Shown here piece by piece: positions 1-10,434 of a stretch of 64,000 nt of DNA (its first letter is position 1; the number at the start of each line of letters is the position of its first letter). Position numbers and translations under genes: made by a program. This DNA comes from Lactarius indigo (Eukaryota > Basidiomycota > Agaricomycetes > Russulales > Russulaceae). The stretch covers positions 62,001 to 126,000 of the forward strand of contig JAFKAC010000121.1 in the NCBI GenBank assembly GCA_025766275.1. Direction: 5' to 3'. The notes under the pieces are model-generated. The model saw only the letters and a program-made list of their open reading frames with translations. It did not search any database and was not told where the DNA came from.

Positions 1-1479
1 CCTCAACTCCCTGGTTATAGTCGGGTCGTTGCAACAGGGCGTCCACTCTTCCATTGTTCTTCCCCTTGATGTGATGAATCTCAAAGTCGTATTCGGAGAG
101 TTCCAATACTTCCCTTGCGACTCGTCTGCTAATCTTTTGCGGCGACTTCCAGTATTGTAGGTTGAGGTGGTCGGAGTAAATTTTGATTTTGTGTGGGGCT
201 CCTGCAAGTAGCGGTCTCCAATTTCGTAGCGCTTTGACTATTGCTAGCAGTTCTAAGTCGTAGATGTCATAGTTGCGCTCTGCCTCAGAGAGTGTCGCCG
301 AGTAGTACCCTATGGGGTGTCGCTTTCCGTCAGCCTTCTTCTGTAAGAGTACGGCTCCCACCGCGTAGCCTGAGGCATCGACCTCCAGTTCAAACGGGTC
401 TTGGAGGACTGGGTGTGCCAGTACTGGTTCTTCTGTTACAAGGCATTTCAGGGTGTTGAATGCCTTATCTTCCATTTCGGTCCATCTCCATTCTTCGTCC
501 TTTCGTGTCAATGTGGTGAGTGGCTTGGCGTGAGTTGCAAAACTGTGAATGAAAAGTCTGTAAAAGTTGCAAAAACCTAGGAAGGATCAGATGTCTTTGA
601 CCTTCGTTGGTGTCGGCCAGTCTTTGATGCCTTGAACTTTTACAGGATCCATGCGTGTTGCCCCCCTTTCAAGGATTACCCCCAGGTAATCCATTCGCGG
701 TTGGTGGAAGAGGCATTTCTCGAGTTTAAAGTAGAGGTCGTGCTCCTCCGCCACGTGTAGGACATCGCGAACCGCCGACACATGGGCGTCTAGGTCATGG
801 TCGAAGTGAGTTGCTATGCCAATATCATCCATGTAAACACATATTGTGGTGCCCCGACGCTCGTGCTTCGCAATGGTGTCACGATAGATGTGGTTCATCA
901 TCGCTTGGAAGGTTGCCAGGGAATTAGTAAGGCCGAAGAACATGACTGTCGGCTCAAAAAGGCTGAACTTGGTTTTGAACGCCGCTTTCTCCTGGTCACC
1001 GTCGCATATACGTATGTTATTATAGCCCCAGCGAATGTCAAGCTTTGTATAGATGTGGGCATTACTAAGATCGAGAATGAGGTCCTGAATTAGTGGTAGC
1101 GGGTATTGGTTGCGGATGGTGTGTGAATTGATGACCCGGTAGTCCTGAATGGGTTGCAGCTTTCCGTCCTTCTTTTTAATGAAGAAGAAAGAGGATGCGT
1201 ACGGAGAGATGGAAGGGCGTAGGTAGCCCTGCTTCAATTTTTCCTCCAAAAACTCTTTGAGTTCGCCCTCTTCTTTTTGCGTCATGGGGTATATCTTGCA
1301 ATCTATAGTGGCCGGCGCGGATGGTTTAAAGTCAATTGTGTGGTCCCATGGTTGTGCCGGAGGGAAGCGGTGGGAGGCCTGCTCGCTGAAGAGCTTGTTA
1401 AACATTGCATACTCCGGAGGAAGTGCGGCCGCTGATTGTTGTTGCTTCGCCTGTATGGCCAGCTCCGTCGAGGTGGTAG
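1..1479 (-). pseudogene. Ty3/gypsy chromovirus pol: reverse transcriptase and RNase H (partial)
   Basis: This is the RT-RNase H part of a Ty3/gypsy polyprotein on the minus strand; it runs off the left edge. The RT segment (1479 to 590) shows the KKKDGKLQPIQDYR and IYTKLDIRWGYNNIRI blocks and the catalytic YMDD box (CVYMDDIGIATHFDHDL). An in-frame TGA at 587-589 follows TKVKDI, where relatives usually have Arg before SFLGFCNFYR, so CGA to TGA is likely. Past that stop the same frame stays open to base 1 and encodes an RNase H with Asp in EVDASG, Glu in YDLELLA and Asp in IYSDH. The upstream part (protease and gag) lies at 2065-4610, separated by a solo LTR. Integrase would lie left of the window. 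Dead or non-autonomous copy; family assignment is secure. Confidence 0.9.
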
Positions 1480-2059
1480 TGTTATGATCTGACGCTTCGG
1501 ACCTCAATCACAGTATGTCTCCACACTGCCTTTCCCCTTCTGTACTATACATTGTTACAAAAGAAGCTACTATTACTGGTGGCGTTGTTTCTCTTGATCT
1601 GAACTTCTGCTTACTCCGTTTAGTCTCTTTGATATTGTGTGGACTTGTGTTCATGTTGTTTGGAACCCTGTCCTATATAAACCTGTACTATAGACCGTAG
1701 GAAGCCAGACTTGGCTTTGTTTGCAATCTAGCAACCCTACTTCCGTATTTTGGTGTGACTTCGCCTCATTCCCCTCTTCTTGTGCATCCCCTACCTCAGT
1801 CCCTAACCAGGACACTTCGAAGTCTTTGCAGTTGAACTATATCAACGCGTCACACCTGTTATACTCTGTGCACTAGCAAGATCAAGTGTAGAGAAGTGTC
1901 AGACACTTCAGACGAGGAGTCCTACATTACAGAGTAGTGCTGCACCCTGTGCCACACTTTTGCCACTTGTATTTCATAGCAATAAGACAATAGAAGTCTT
2001 CGCTTGATACTTGTGTTACTAGGAACCTTTAGAACCCACGCCCCTGCTAGGGTGTAACA
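1480..2059 (+). repeat. Solo LTR (580 bp) inserted in the gypsy pol
   Basis: The sequence begins TGTTATGATC and ends CCCTAGGGTGTAACA-like (TGTTA...TAACA termini). It is flanked by a perfect 5-bp target duplication GGTAG (1475-1479 and 2060-2064). A second copy in the opposite orientation lies at 10657-11238 and is similar end to end. A TATATAAA box near 1673 supports the plus orientation. There is no internal region, so it is a solo LTR left by LTR-LTR recombination. LTR plus one duplication is 585 bp, so removing it leaves the host polyprotein frame unchanged. No coding domain is present, so gypsy versus copia cannot be decided. Confidence 0.93.
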
Positions 2060-2064
2060 GGTAG

Positions 2065-2626
2065 CCCTGGCGAAGGTTTCTTCTTCTAGTTCTCGTATGA
2101 TGTCTTCTTTTTTGGCCACAATCAGGGCTCGAATGGTGGTAGAGAGTAGCTCCTCAGTAGTGGCCAGTACTACCGGCTTCATATCAGGATGTATAGTTGC
2201 GGTGGCCCAGCTGATGGTGGGCTCAAAGGCGCTTAGCCATGGGTATCCTAGTACCATGTCTTCGCTTCTGAGGTCGGTGACCAGGAAGGTCATCCTTTTT
2301 ACCTGTCCTCGTGTTTTCACTTCTAGGTTAACATAATGAGTGATTAACCCAGCTTTGTTTTCCGTATTGTCTATGTTCCATATCTTGCGAGGTGTGTCTA
2401 GCGGTTGCACCAGGACACCAGCCCGGGCTGCCATGCTTGGCTGAATAAAGTTGTCGGTTGCTCCAGAGTTGACCAGCGCGTTGGTTTCAGTCGTTTTGTA
2501 ATCCGTTTGGACAGTTACTGGGAGTCGCAAAGATCGATAGTGCATTGTCACAATTACGGAATTACATTGTAAAGCCCTCACCCAGACTGACGGGTTCAGG
2601 TGTCCCAAAAACCCTCTTTTCCCCAC
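2065..2626 (-). pseudogene. Ty3/gypsy pol N-terminal part with retropepsin protease
   Basis: This is the start of the pol frame, upstream of the RT segment at 1-1479 and in the same frame once the inserted LTR is discounted. It carries an aspartic protease region around NALVNSGATDNFIQPSMA. Retropepsins have DSG at this place; here Asp is replaced by Asn (GAC to AAC, a G-to-A change), so the protease should be inactive. It overlaps the gag frame by about 30 nt (2596-2626) in the -1 frame, with a GGGTTTT heptamer inside the overlap. The residues encoded between 2059 and 1922 belong to the inserted LTR and not to the protein. Confidence 0.82.
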
Positions 2627-4610
2627 AAGTCCTGAAGTATGAGGTCTTTCACCTCATCTGTGCTGTTGGCTACCTGCGTAAGCCATTCCTTTGCCTGTTC
2701 TCCGGCCGTCTTCGTGCTTGCCACATTAATTTGTGGCATGGGTGTCGCACTGGGTGCTGGTGTCATGTATCCCAGCAGCGACGGTTCGTATTGCGACACG
2801 GGTCCCTGAGGGTATCCCGTTGTTTTGGTCATGTGGCTGCTTGAAGGTGCATTCTGCCATTGCCTCTGCATGCGGGGGTGCGGGCAGTTTCGTGAGAGAT
2901 AGCCCGGGGCGTGACAGTTATAGCAAAGGACGTTCCTTAGGTCTCTTCGAGATCCCCCTCGGCCTCGCCCTCTAACCCCTGGACCTTCTCTTGGCGGGAA
3001 CGGCAGCGTGGGCCAATCGTGGTGGGGCAGCTTGTTGAAGTCTATGTCTTTGGATCCCGTGAGTCGTACCTTGGCGCGGTCAGCTGACATGTCCATGGCC
3101 CAGGGATTAGTCTGGGGTAGATTCTGTGGAACCGTCCATCCAGCGTTACCGCTCTGCTTCTTTGGCTGTGTTGGGGTATTCTTGTATTCGTTGAGCCTTG
3201 CCTTGAGATGGATGTGGTTTTTCTGTCTTTTGAGGACGGCCCTCTTCCAGTCGTCAAAGGTGACTGGGTCGTCAAACTGGAACGCGTTCTTGAACAGCTC
3301 CTTGGGTAGACCCAATGTGAAAAGGTCGATGGTTTGTGGTTCATTGAGGCGGTAATGAGCCTTCCGCGCGAGCTGTTCAAAGTCATTGACGTACTTGTCA
3401 ATGTCCTCTCCCGTCATTTTGAAGCCCTTCCTCAGTATGGCTTGCGCTTGTTCTTGTTCCAGCGTGTTTTCGAATCGCTGGCTGAAGCCGTCGGCCATGG
3501 CTTCCCATAGTTCTCTTGTGTAGGGACTGATCCCTCTTTGTATTTGCCGATTGAGCCAGTTCAGGAAGGATAGGACCCATTTGCTGACTGCTCCTCCTTT
3601 GATGTACGATAAAAATAGGAGACACCTCCTATAGTCGTTTCGCATAATGGGGGTGTCCAAATTCATGCCCCAGTAGACGTGCCACTGCGTCAGGAATTGG
3701 TCTACTTTTAGTCTGTCTCCATCAAAAATGGAGGGTGGCTTGCCGGTGAGTTTCTCGCTATGATGCCCTCCTCTGGCATCGCCTCCTCCGCCTCCACCTC
3801 TGCCTCCACCTCCTGGGGGTCCCGCTGGAGGTCCTCATGGTGGTTCAGTTCTTTGCAGGTCAAAGGGGATTCCCCCTCCGGGTGGTGGTGGCGGGTCCCC
3901 ACTGGGTCCTCCTATGCCGGGTGGTAGCTCTAGCGTGGGTTGTCTTTCTGACGGGGGGTCTCCTCTGTCGGACCCTATTGCTCTGAAAATTGCCGCGTCG
4001 TCAGTGGTCATTCGTACGCCTGTTTCCAGATTGATGGGCATGAGTATTTCTCTGGCTTCCGCTCATATAGCTCTTGATTCTTCAAGCGCGACTTCTTCCA
4101 TTGCTCGTGTTATAGTGGCCATGATAGCTGGCAATTGTATGTGAATAGGTTCTGGTTCCGTGATATGGGCGGACTCAGCTCGTTTGATAAGGAGATTCTG
4201 TATGGCTCCCCCACTGCTTTCGGTTTGGTCCAGCCTCCGCCCGTCTTCTTCGTCGCTTTCTTCTTGACTTTGTTCGGCCTCCTCGGACACAACTTCTCTG
4301 GTGGTATGTTCTTGTATTTGTCCGTCAATGGGACCCCAATCTGCTCTGCTGTTGAGCTCTCATGCGTCGATGTCGCAACGATATCTTGGTCCTGCTGGTT
4401 GTACGACGTCCCAGTGTGCGTCTATAGGATTCCACGTAACTTCTGTCCAACACAAGTGGTCGAAGTTGAACTCAACTGGTCGGAACCTACTAGGTCCGTT
4501 GAACTCCACAAAATACCCAGTTTCTTCTTGCCTATCTCTCCAACTTGCTGCTCCTAGGAAGCGCATTGGAACGTTGCGGTCTCCTCTTCTAGGGAGCGAA
4601 TAGGGACGGA
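2596..4610 (-). pseudogene. Ty3/gypsy gag (nucleocapsid and capsid), three in-frame TGA codons
   Basis: One reading frame runs from about 4610 (MSFRPYSLPRRGD) to the stop at 2596. It is broken only by TGA codons at about 4360, 4063 and 3835; there is no frameshift. It contains an acidic region (EEAEQSQEESDEEDG), a Pro/Gly-rich stretch, a retrotransposon gag domain (about 3500-3250: WEAMADGFSQRF and FTLGLPKELFKNAF) and a CCHC zinc knuckle CYNCHAPGYLSRNC near 2930-2890. Gag packages the RNA and forms the particle. The 5' LTR and a presumed primer-binding site lie just upstream (4651-5214). The pure TGA decay suggests C-to-T mutation of CGA codons, as expected from CpG methylation or a RIP-like process. 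Confidence 0.85.
2608..2614 (-). other. Candidate -1 ribosomal frameshift heptamer (GGGTTTT) at the gag-pol overlap
   Basis: On the minus strand the gag frame reads GAG GGT TTT TGG just before its stop. The pol frame continues as GGG TTT TTG. G-GGT-TTT fits the X-XXY-YYZ rule for -1 slippage, and it sits inside the only stretch where both frames are open. Whether the element used it is inference; a plain indel could also separate the frames. Confidence 0.5.
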
Positions 4611-4650
4611 AACTCATCCACTGATCTCTGGTTGTTACGGCCACGATGGG

Positions 4651-4661
4651 ATCTTGGTCTT
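4651..4661 (-). other. Putative primer-binding site, AAGACCAAGAT
   Basis: It lies two bases inside the LTR end (CGTTACA, then TT). The 11 bases equal the first arm of the hairpin in the same LTR (4897-4925) and are complementary to its second arm. No tRNA 3' end match was apparent. The layout resembles Tf1-type self-priming, in which the transcript 5' end folds back on the PBS; that use is inferred. Confidence 0.5.
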
Positions 4662-4663
4662 AA

Positions 4664-5214
4664 TGTAACGTCATCATGACGTTAGCTTGACATGAGCGCG
4701 ATGCGGTGGTAACAACTTAGTGATAATCTCCACACGACGACACGAAGGTCCGTGTTCTTGCCTTAGTGAATACATGGAGGTACACCGGCAAGTCTGACTG
4801 ACTTGTACTTGTCACAAACGAAGTTGGACGCGAGGTGAAATGACACGAGAGGTAGAGAGAGAGAGTAGAGGAAACAGAAAACAAGTGACGATTCAAGAAG
4901 ACCAAGATGGCATATCTTGGTCTTCATGAGACATCTTAAATACAATTTGAGCAGGCTTTGAAGCACTGCTATGAGTCACAGTATGTAGCGTCCAATGTAT
5001 CGCAGAAACAACTCAAACTAATACTACTAGTACCTGTACTAGTATCGAGTCATGGAGGCACCGCTCAGTCAGCTATCGGTCGTAATTGCCTATCGCACTA
5101 CCATATCACCGTAAGTAAGTCTGCAACTAATATACCTTACCGCCATAGTTGCAACCGGTACAGTAAGGGTGTCATTCGTGTCAGAAGATCATCAGTCCAA
5201 GTTGAAACGTGACA
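4664..5214 (-). repeat. 5' LTR of the gypsy chromovirus (551 bp)
   Basis: On the minus strand it begins TGTCACGTTTC (5214) and ends CGTTACA (4664). It is collinear with the 3' LTR of the second chromovirus at 58796-59306, sharing ACACCCTTACTGTACC and GGTTGCAACTA blocks. It carries a perfect 12-bp-arm hairpin at 4897-4925, about 25 bp downstream of a TATTTAA box, that is, at the expected transcription start. Its outer edge touches copia coding sequence at 5215. Confidence 0.88.
4897..4925 (-). promoter_or_regulatory. LTR hairpin at the presumed transcript start
   Basis: The arms GAAGACCAAGAT and ATCTTGGTCTTC are a perfect 12-bp inverted repeat with a 5-base loop. The same 29-bp structure is at 59066-59094 with a different loop, and a one-mismatch version is at 6530-6558. 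Conservation of the arms and not of the loop points to a folded RNA role. Confidence 0.7.
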
Positions 5215-7240
5215 GCAGGCCATCCATGAGGAGCTTGCCACTCTCCACGCTGCCAGCACCTGGACTCTTGAACACACACCACCTGGAGCCAATATCATCA
5301 GGTCAAAATGGGTCTTCAAGGCAAAGACAGACGCTTCCAGCAAAGTTGTGCAATACAAGGTGTGCCTCATGGTGCAGGGTTTCAGCCAGGTTGAGGGGGT
5401 GGACTACTTTGACACCTATGCCCCTGTTGCCTGACTTGCATCGTCGCGCACGGTCATTGCAATGGCTAATCACCTTGGATTGGAGCTGCACCAGGTTGAC
5501 ATTAAGGGTGTGTACCTCAATGGTGAACTGATGCCTGATGAGGTGTTGTACATGTGCCACCCCCCTGGTTATTGTGAGGACACCAACAGCCATGTTCTGC
5601 ACCTCTGCAAGTCATTGTACGGCCTCAAGCAAGCTGGCCACCACTGGTACCAGAAATTCACTCAGATCCTCAACAGCCTAGGGTTCCAGCAGTGCAAAGT
5701 CAACCAAGCCATATTCTACAAGCATATCAAGAACCCTCGTGTGATCATCGTCATCACAGTCCATGTCAATGACTGCACCATCATGGCAAGCAGCGCCACT
5801 GCAGTCAATGCCCTCAAGGCCAGGCTCCATAAGCACATCGAGGTCACAGATCTCAGCGAGCTTCACTGGATGCTTGGAATCGAGGTGAAGTGGGACCATG
5901 CCGGTGGCACAGTGCACCTGTTGCAGCGGTCCTATGTCAACTCAATCCTGCAACACTTTGGTTTCAACAATGTGAAGACCGTCTCCACCCCTTTTGACAC
6001 TCAAGTTCAGCTCACTTTGGAGCAAGCCCCAGTGGATGCGGCTGAGTTTGCTGTCATGCCCAACATGCCCTACCGTGAGGCTGTCAGCATGCTCAACTGG
6101 GCAGCACTCACTACACACCCCGATATTGCATTCGTGGTTGCCACTGTTGCTAGGTTCTCAGCCAACCCTGGAATGGTGCATTGGACCACAGTAAAATGCA
6201 TCTTCCACTATCTGGCAGGGATGCGCGATCTGTGGCTCATGTATGGTGAGGTGTGTCACACCCTGGTTGGGTATGCAGACACTGATGGCAGCATGATGGA
6301 TGTTATGCTCCACCAGTGTCAGTCCGACTTGGACTCTAGATAGGCGTAATCAACTTAGCGAAGGATAAGCAAATGGAGACCACATGTCAATCCAACACAG
6401 GCTGAACAGGGGCTCCTCGGTGCATGCTGCAGTAAAAATGAAGAAGTGCTATCCCTTGGTGGATAGAAGTGGAAGCACACTTGACTCAAGGTCAAGGCAG
6501 ACAAGAGACGATTCGAAAGGTGGATTGAAGAAGACCAAGATGGAGAGTCTTGGTCTTCCGAAACGACTACTTATACAGATACGTGCAGGCTTTAAAGCAC
6601 CGCTAGAACAAACGATAACCAATAGTGTAACTAGCTCGAACCCTAGTACAGCTATCCTAGGAATGAGTCATACATGAGTCACAATCACATGCGAACTACC
6701 ATGCTGACTGATATGATGTAAGAGTCCATGACTAATACTACTATCAGGCCGTAGTCATAACTGGCCATGAGTCATCCACAACACATAATTAGTCCGTACC
6801 GTAACAATGGAGGACTGCTGTGTGATTACAGGATATGCATTCCTCATCAACAGCAGTGTGGTCTCCTTGTCTTCAAAGAAGCAGGAGATTGTCTCCCTCT
6901 CAACCACCAAAAGTGAGTATGTCACTGCAACACATGGCATGAAGGAGGCGTTGTGGCTTCATAATCTGCTGTCAGAAGTCTTTGAGCCCATCGCCAGCAT
7001 GACTACATTGTTCTCAGACAACCAGTTGGCAATTGTGTTGACAAAGGATCACCAGTTCCATCCGCACACGAAGCACATTGACGTGCGCTACCACTTCATT
7101 CGTTGGGTGGTTGAAAATGGCGCTCTATGCCTTGTGTATTGCCCCATGGCAGACTTGGTGGCTGATGCGCTGACCAAGGCGCTCCCCTTGCCCAAAGTCA
7201 AGCACTTCGCCAAATGTCTCGGACTTCGCACAGTTTGAGG
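5215..7240 (+). pseudogene. Ty1/copia pol fragment: reverse transcriptase and RNase H
   Basis: The frame opens abruptly inside the RT (QAIHEELATLHAASTWTLE, then KWVFKAKTD and YFDTYAPVA). An in-frame TGA sits in APVA-stop-LASSRTV (about 5432). Further blocks are HQVDIKGVYLNGEL, YGLKQAGHHWYQ and the catalytic box, degraded from YVDD to HVND. The frame breaks at 6300 and resumes at 6807 with ITGYAFLINSSVVSLSSKKQEIVSLSTTKSEYV and VADALTKALPLPKV, the copia RNase H. The gap is a solo LTR with its own duplication. Gag, protease and integrase are missing because the gypsy LTR abuts at 5214; they may lie left of the window. A PPT-like GAGGGGGAG precedes the LTR at 7246. Confidence 0.9.
6301..6806 (-). 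repeat. Solo LTR (506 bp) inserted in the copia RNase H
   Basis: The termini are TGTTATGC...CGTAACA with a perfect 5-bp duplication ATGGA at 6296-6300 and 6807-6811. Removing it with one duplication (511 bp) brings the copia frames at 5462-6300 and 6807-7238 together. It holds a GAAGACC...GGTCTTC hairpin (6530-6558) preceded by a TATAAGTA box on the minus strand, so it is related to the chromovirus LTRs at 4664 and 58796 but clearly diverged. Confidence 0.9.
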
Positions 7241-7245
7241 GGGAG

Positions 7246-7830
7246 TGTTGAAGTGAGTCTAATAATACATGTTATCAATTGTTTCCTTCGTGTCCATGAG
7301 GACTGCATGCAAACAAGTGCAAGTCCTTATTACTTACATTTTTGGCCTGTTATTCTTTCGTGCTCAGATGCCGGACCGTATGTCCCGGATCCTCTCCCGG
7401 TTGTACTTGGCCATGGATTCACTATACTGTCGCTCTGCAGAAGCAGAGCATAAAACTTCCAGCTATACAGTTTATATTCATTACAGTTATATAAGTCCCT
7501 ACTTCCTCTCAGTAGTACCTCAGCTTTTGCCCTGTTAGTGCGCGCAAATGCTGAGGTAAGTTATTCGTACACTACTTTATATTCGCCTGTGCTCATACGC
7601 TTCGTAGCATATTGTCTTCTCATGCAGGTGAATAGATCATTAGCTTTTGCCCTGTTAGTGCGCGCAAACACTGAGCATATTGTCTTCCCATGCAGACACT
7701 GTCTGCGCGCATGCAGATTCACATCACTTTATTTACTGTCTATTCATTCCGAGTGTCCATACCTCGTAAGAGTACCTACTATAATGAGCATATATAGGAT
7801 GGAGTACGTATTGCCATCTCACCAGTAGAT
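7246..7830 (+). repeat. Probable copia 3' LTR, with an internal duplicated hairpin motif
   Basis: It starts TGTTGAAGTGAG directly after a purine tract and the RNase H stop, as expected for a copia 3' LTR. I could not place the right end because no partner LTR is in the window. A motif of about 35 bp (CAGCTTTTGCCCTGTTAGTG then CGCGCAAA, ending CTGAG) occurs at 7521 and again at 7641, and AGCATATTGTCTTC also recurs (7607 and 7675). Confidence 0.55.
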
Positions 7831-8279
7831 CACATAAGCACATAGGACCATGTGAAAACCATCCGTGATTCTAATCAAAACATCAAAACATGGACAAGCT
7901 AGAACTTGAGTAACATTATGCACATTACAAATGCAATGAAAAACTTGAGTAGCTTTGGGTCATTATTCTGGTAGTGCCTGGGACCGATCAGTTTGTTGTG
8001 TGCAGAGATAATGACTAGTTACCAGAAGTACGTCCATCTACAAAAGTGGGAAATTTGGCAAGTTAGCATTTGAAAGGATATCCCATATGCTTGGACTCAC
8101 GTCTGTGCAATTGTCAAACCAAAGAGACTACATCAGTAAGTTGTCAAATTTATTTCGGGGTTTTCCGGGTTTTTCCGGGTTTTCCGGTTTTGGGAAACCC
8201 AGCAACCTGGAAACCCAGGAACTGATCTAAATTAATTTAATTTGGTCCAAAATCTGTAAAATATGGGTAAAAGGCTCCG
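7831..8279. other. Non-coding spacer with TTTTCCGGG repeats
   Basis: No gene is seen. At about 8155-8200 there is a short run of GGTTTTTCCGGG-type repeats followed by GGGAAACCC, giving a local inverted-repeat character. It may be the edge of an unidentified element. Confidence 0.4.
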
Positions 8280-9127
8280 CTAGAACTGGCAGTCAGTTAA
8301 AAGTTTGTATGCATGGTGATCAATGAAAGGGTTAACATAAAACAACTCATATCTATCTAAAGAATTATAGTATTGAGTTTCAGACAGAACAGAGTCCCGA
8401 CCATAGACTGGATGGAGGTGGGCAGCACAGGCAATTGTCCTCACATCAATAACTTGGGAAGCTGGCTTCCCACGATGCATCTCCAGAGACACAGTCCACA
8501 TATCTGTGTCTAGGTCAGGTTTGTCATTGTCATGGACTAGCCAGTTGACATATGCACAGGCATAGTCAACTCGCTTGTATCTAAAAGAAAAGAAAAGTTG
8601 AACCTGTGCAATGACCATTCCTTCCATGCCAGGAAGATCCTCATCAAGAACAACAAAGACAGTATCATGGTGGGGATGGCCATACCAGGAAGTTGTTGAG
8701 CGAATGCACTCTTGACGCATTCCTCCTGTGCCACAGAGATCACTTGGTGCAAAGAATGTTGCAAGCGCTGAATGGTGTACTCATACTTGTGCTTGAAATT
8801 GTGGCAGGCCCAAAATGGTGCCAGGGAGACTGGCCAAAGCTGCCAAACTGGGGTTGTCAGTGGAGAAGATGAACTTTTGAATGGCGAGCAGAAGGTCTGG
8901 CTGTTGTATAAACTCTGCAAGAACAATGAGGTTCTGCAGATATGCATTCTCTGTTGATTAATATAAGCAGGATACCATGACATATACATGAATGCATGCA
9001 CCTGTTTTTTCTGACAATGTCACAATTGACAGTGTCTCTGAGACTCCCTCAATTGGTGCTCCATCCTCATCCAAGTCTGCGGCATTTTCTGGGGCAAGTG
9101 GTGTTGGATCTTCCTGAGAGTCCTCGA
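8280..9127 (-). pseudogene. Plavaka-type (CACTA-like) transposase, C-terminal fragment
   Basis: The minus-strand coding sequence reads ENAYLQNLIVLAEFIQQPDLL, then a stop in QFQAQV-stop-VHHSAFATFFAPSD, then GMRQECIRSTTSWYG and DTVFVVLDEDLPGMEGMVIAQVQLFFSF, ending VNPFIDHHAYKLLTDCQF at 8280. I recall this order (FHSAVATFYAPSD, GMRRE.IR, LPGMEGM, FIDHHAFE) from the C-terminus of basidiomycete Plavaka transposases. A probable intron (about 8954-9003, GTGCATGC...CAACAG) joins it to EDSQEDPTPLAPENAADLDED upstream. The fragment stops exactly at the left terminus of the hAT element (9128). The N-terminal transposase core is absent, and I did not find its continuation beyond 22628. The family call is from memory. 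Confidence 0.6.
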
Positions 9128-9818
9128 TAGTGTTGCCATGGCTCGGCTCAAATCGGCTGAGCCAGCCAAGCTGAGCTGTTTTGAGCCAAGCCAAGCTGAC
9201 ACATCGGCTCATGACCAAAATTGGCTCAGCTTGGCTCGTGAGCTGGCTGAGCTGGGCTGAGCTGGGCTCGATTGGGAATGATTAGATTGGGCAGGGCTCA
9301 CCCAGCTCATGAGTACGTGTGAGTGGGTGAGAATGGTTTCTGTCTGGCTGAGCCAGGAACGAGCTGGCCAAAAATGGAAATATATTTGCTCAATATGCAT
9401 GTCCGCTGTCTGCTGAGGCTCTCAGAAGAAAACTGGGTAGGTTCTCTTTCTTGGCACCTCCTCAGATGACCTTGTGCAAACTCTGACAAAAAATAAATAA
9501 AACATATGTATTGAAGTAGACTACATAGTACAGAGAATATATTTTATGTCTATCTACTGCCTAGGGAATCGAAACTGCCTTGCCATCGTCATTGCTGTCA
9601 TCGTCACGGTCGCCGCAGTCATTGTGGTGGTCGCGGTCATGGTTGCAGTTGCCGTGCTTGTGGTCGTGGTGGTCACGGTCGTCGCAGTTGTGGTGGTGGC
9701 CATGATGGTGGTCGCAATCGCCACGGTCGCCATGGTCATCGCTGTCGTGGTTGCTGTCATGGTGGTGGTGGTGGTCGCCATGGTGGTCGCAGTCGCTGCA
9801 GTGGTGGTGGTGGTCGCG

Positions 9819-10434
9819 TGATGAACAGCACAGACAGAGAGCATACTCACAGTGGCAAAGGTGACTGTGGTGAGATATGCAGAGAGTGCTTGAAGCAGCA
9901 ACAGGGAGTTGTCAGGCAAGTAAAGCAAGAGTGTCTGGCACACAGCAGTGAGAGAACTGATAATAGTATTACAGAGGAGAGGACATACCTGGCACACAGC
10001 AGTGAGAGAACTGATGTGGACCAGGGCGTACAAGCAGTCTACTTATAGTGTACAGAGGTGTGACAGCAGTACAAGGGAAGTAACTATAGGTCACAGAATA
10101 CAAGGAGCGCATTGTTCTACAACAGGACAAAGGAGTGTGCATATGCAGAACAAGGCGTATAGAACAAGAAGAGTCCAGACTAAGATGATATCATAATGAC
10201 ATCACAATAAAGATATATCCAAAGGAAGAACAAAGACATAGTACAATGACAAGTCCAGAGGAGTCCGCATGATGTCATAGTACATGATGTCATAGGTGAC
10301 GCAATGATAAGTAATAGATTGTACAGATCAAAACAGTATCTAATCTACAAGTCCTATATATCTAATCTAAAGCAGTCCATGCTGCAAGTCCAGTCCGTAC
10401 GAGCCGCTAAGTGCCCAAGGGTCACTTATCAACA
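9819..10434 (-). repeat. Solo copia LTR (616 bp), older copy of the 11444-17783 family
   Basis: It runs TGATGAACAG to TTATCAACA on the plus strand, exactly 616 bp, the same length as the LTRs of the full-length copia. The duplication TCGCG is at 9814-9818 and 10435-10439. It differs from the young LTRs at many scattered positions, so it is an older insertion. Confidence 0.92.

Noticed and set aside
1..5214. Pairing the left chromovirus (1-5214) with the right one (56515-59306) as two halves of one element
   Set aside because: They are on opposite strands and their LTRs are well diverged; two separate insertions are simpler.
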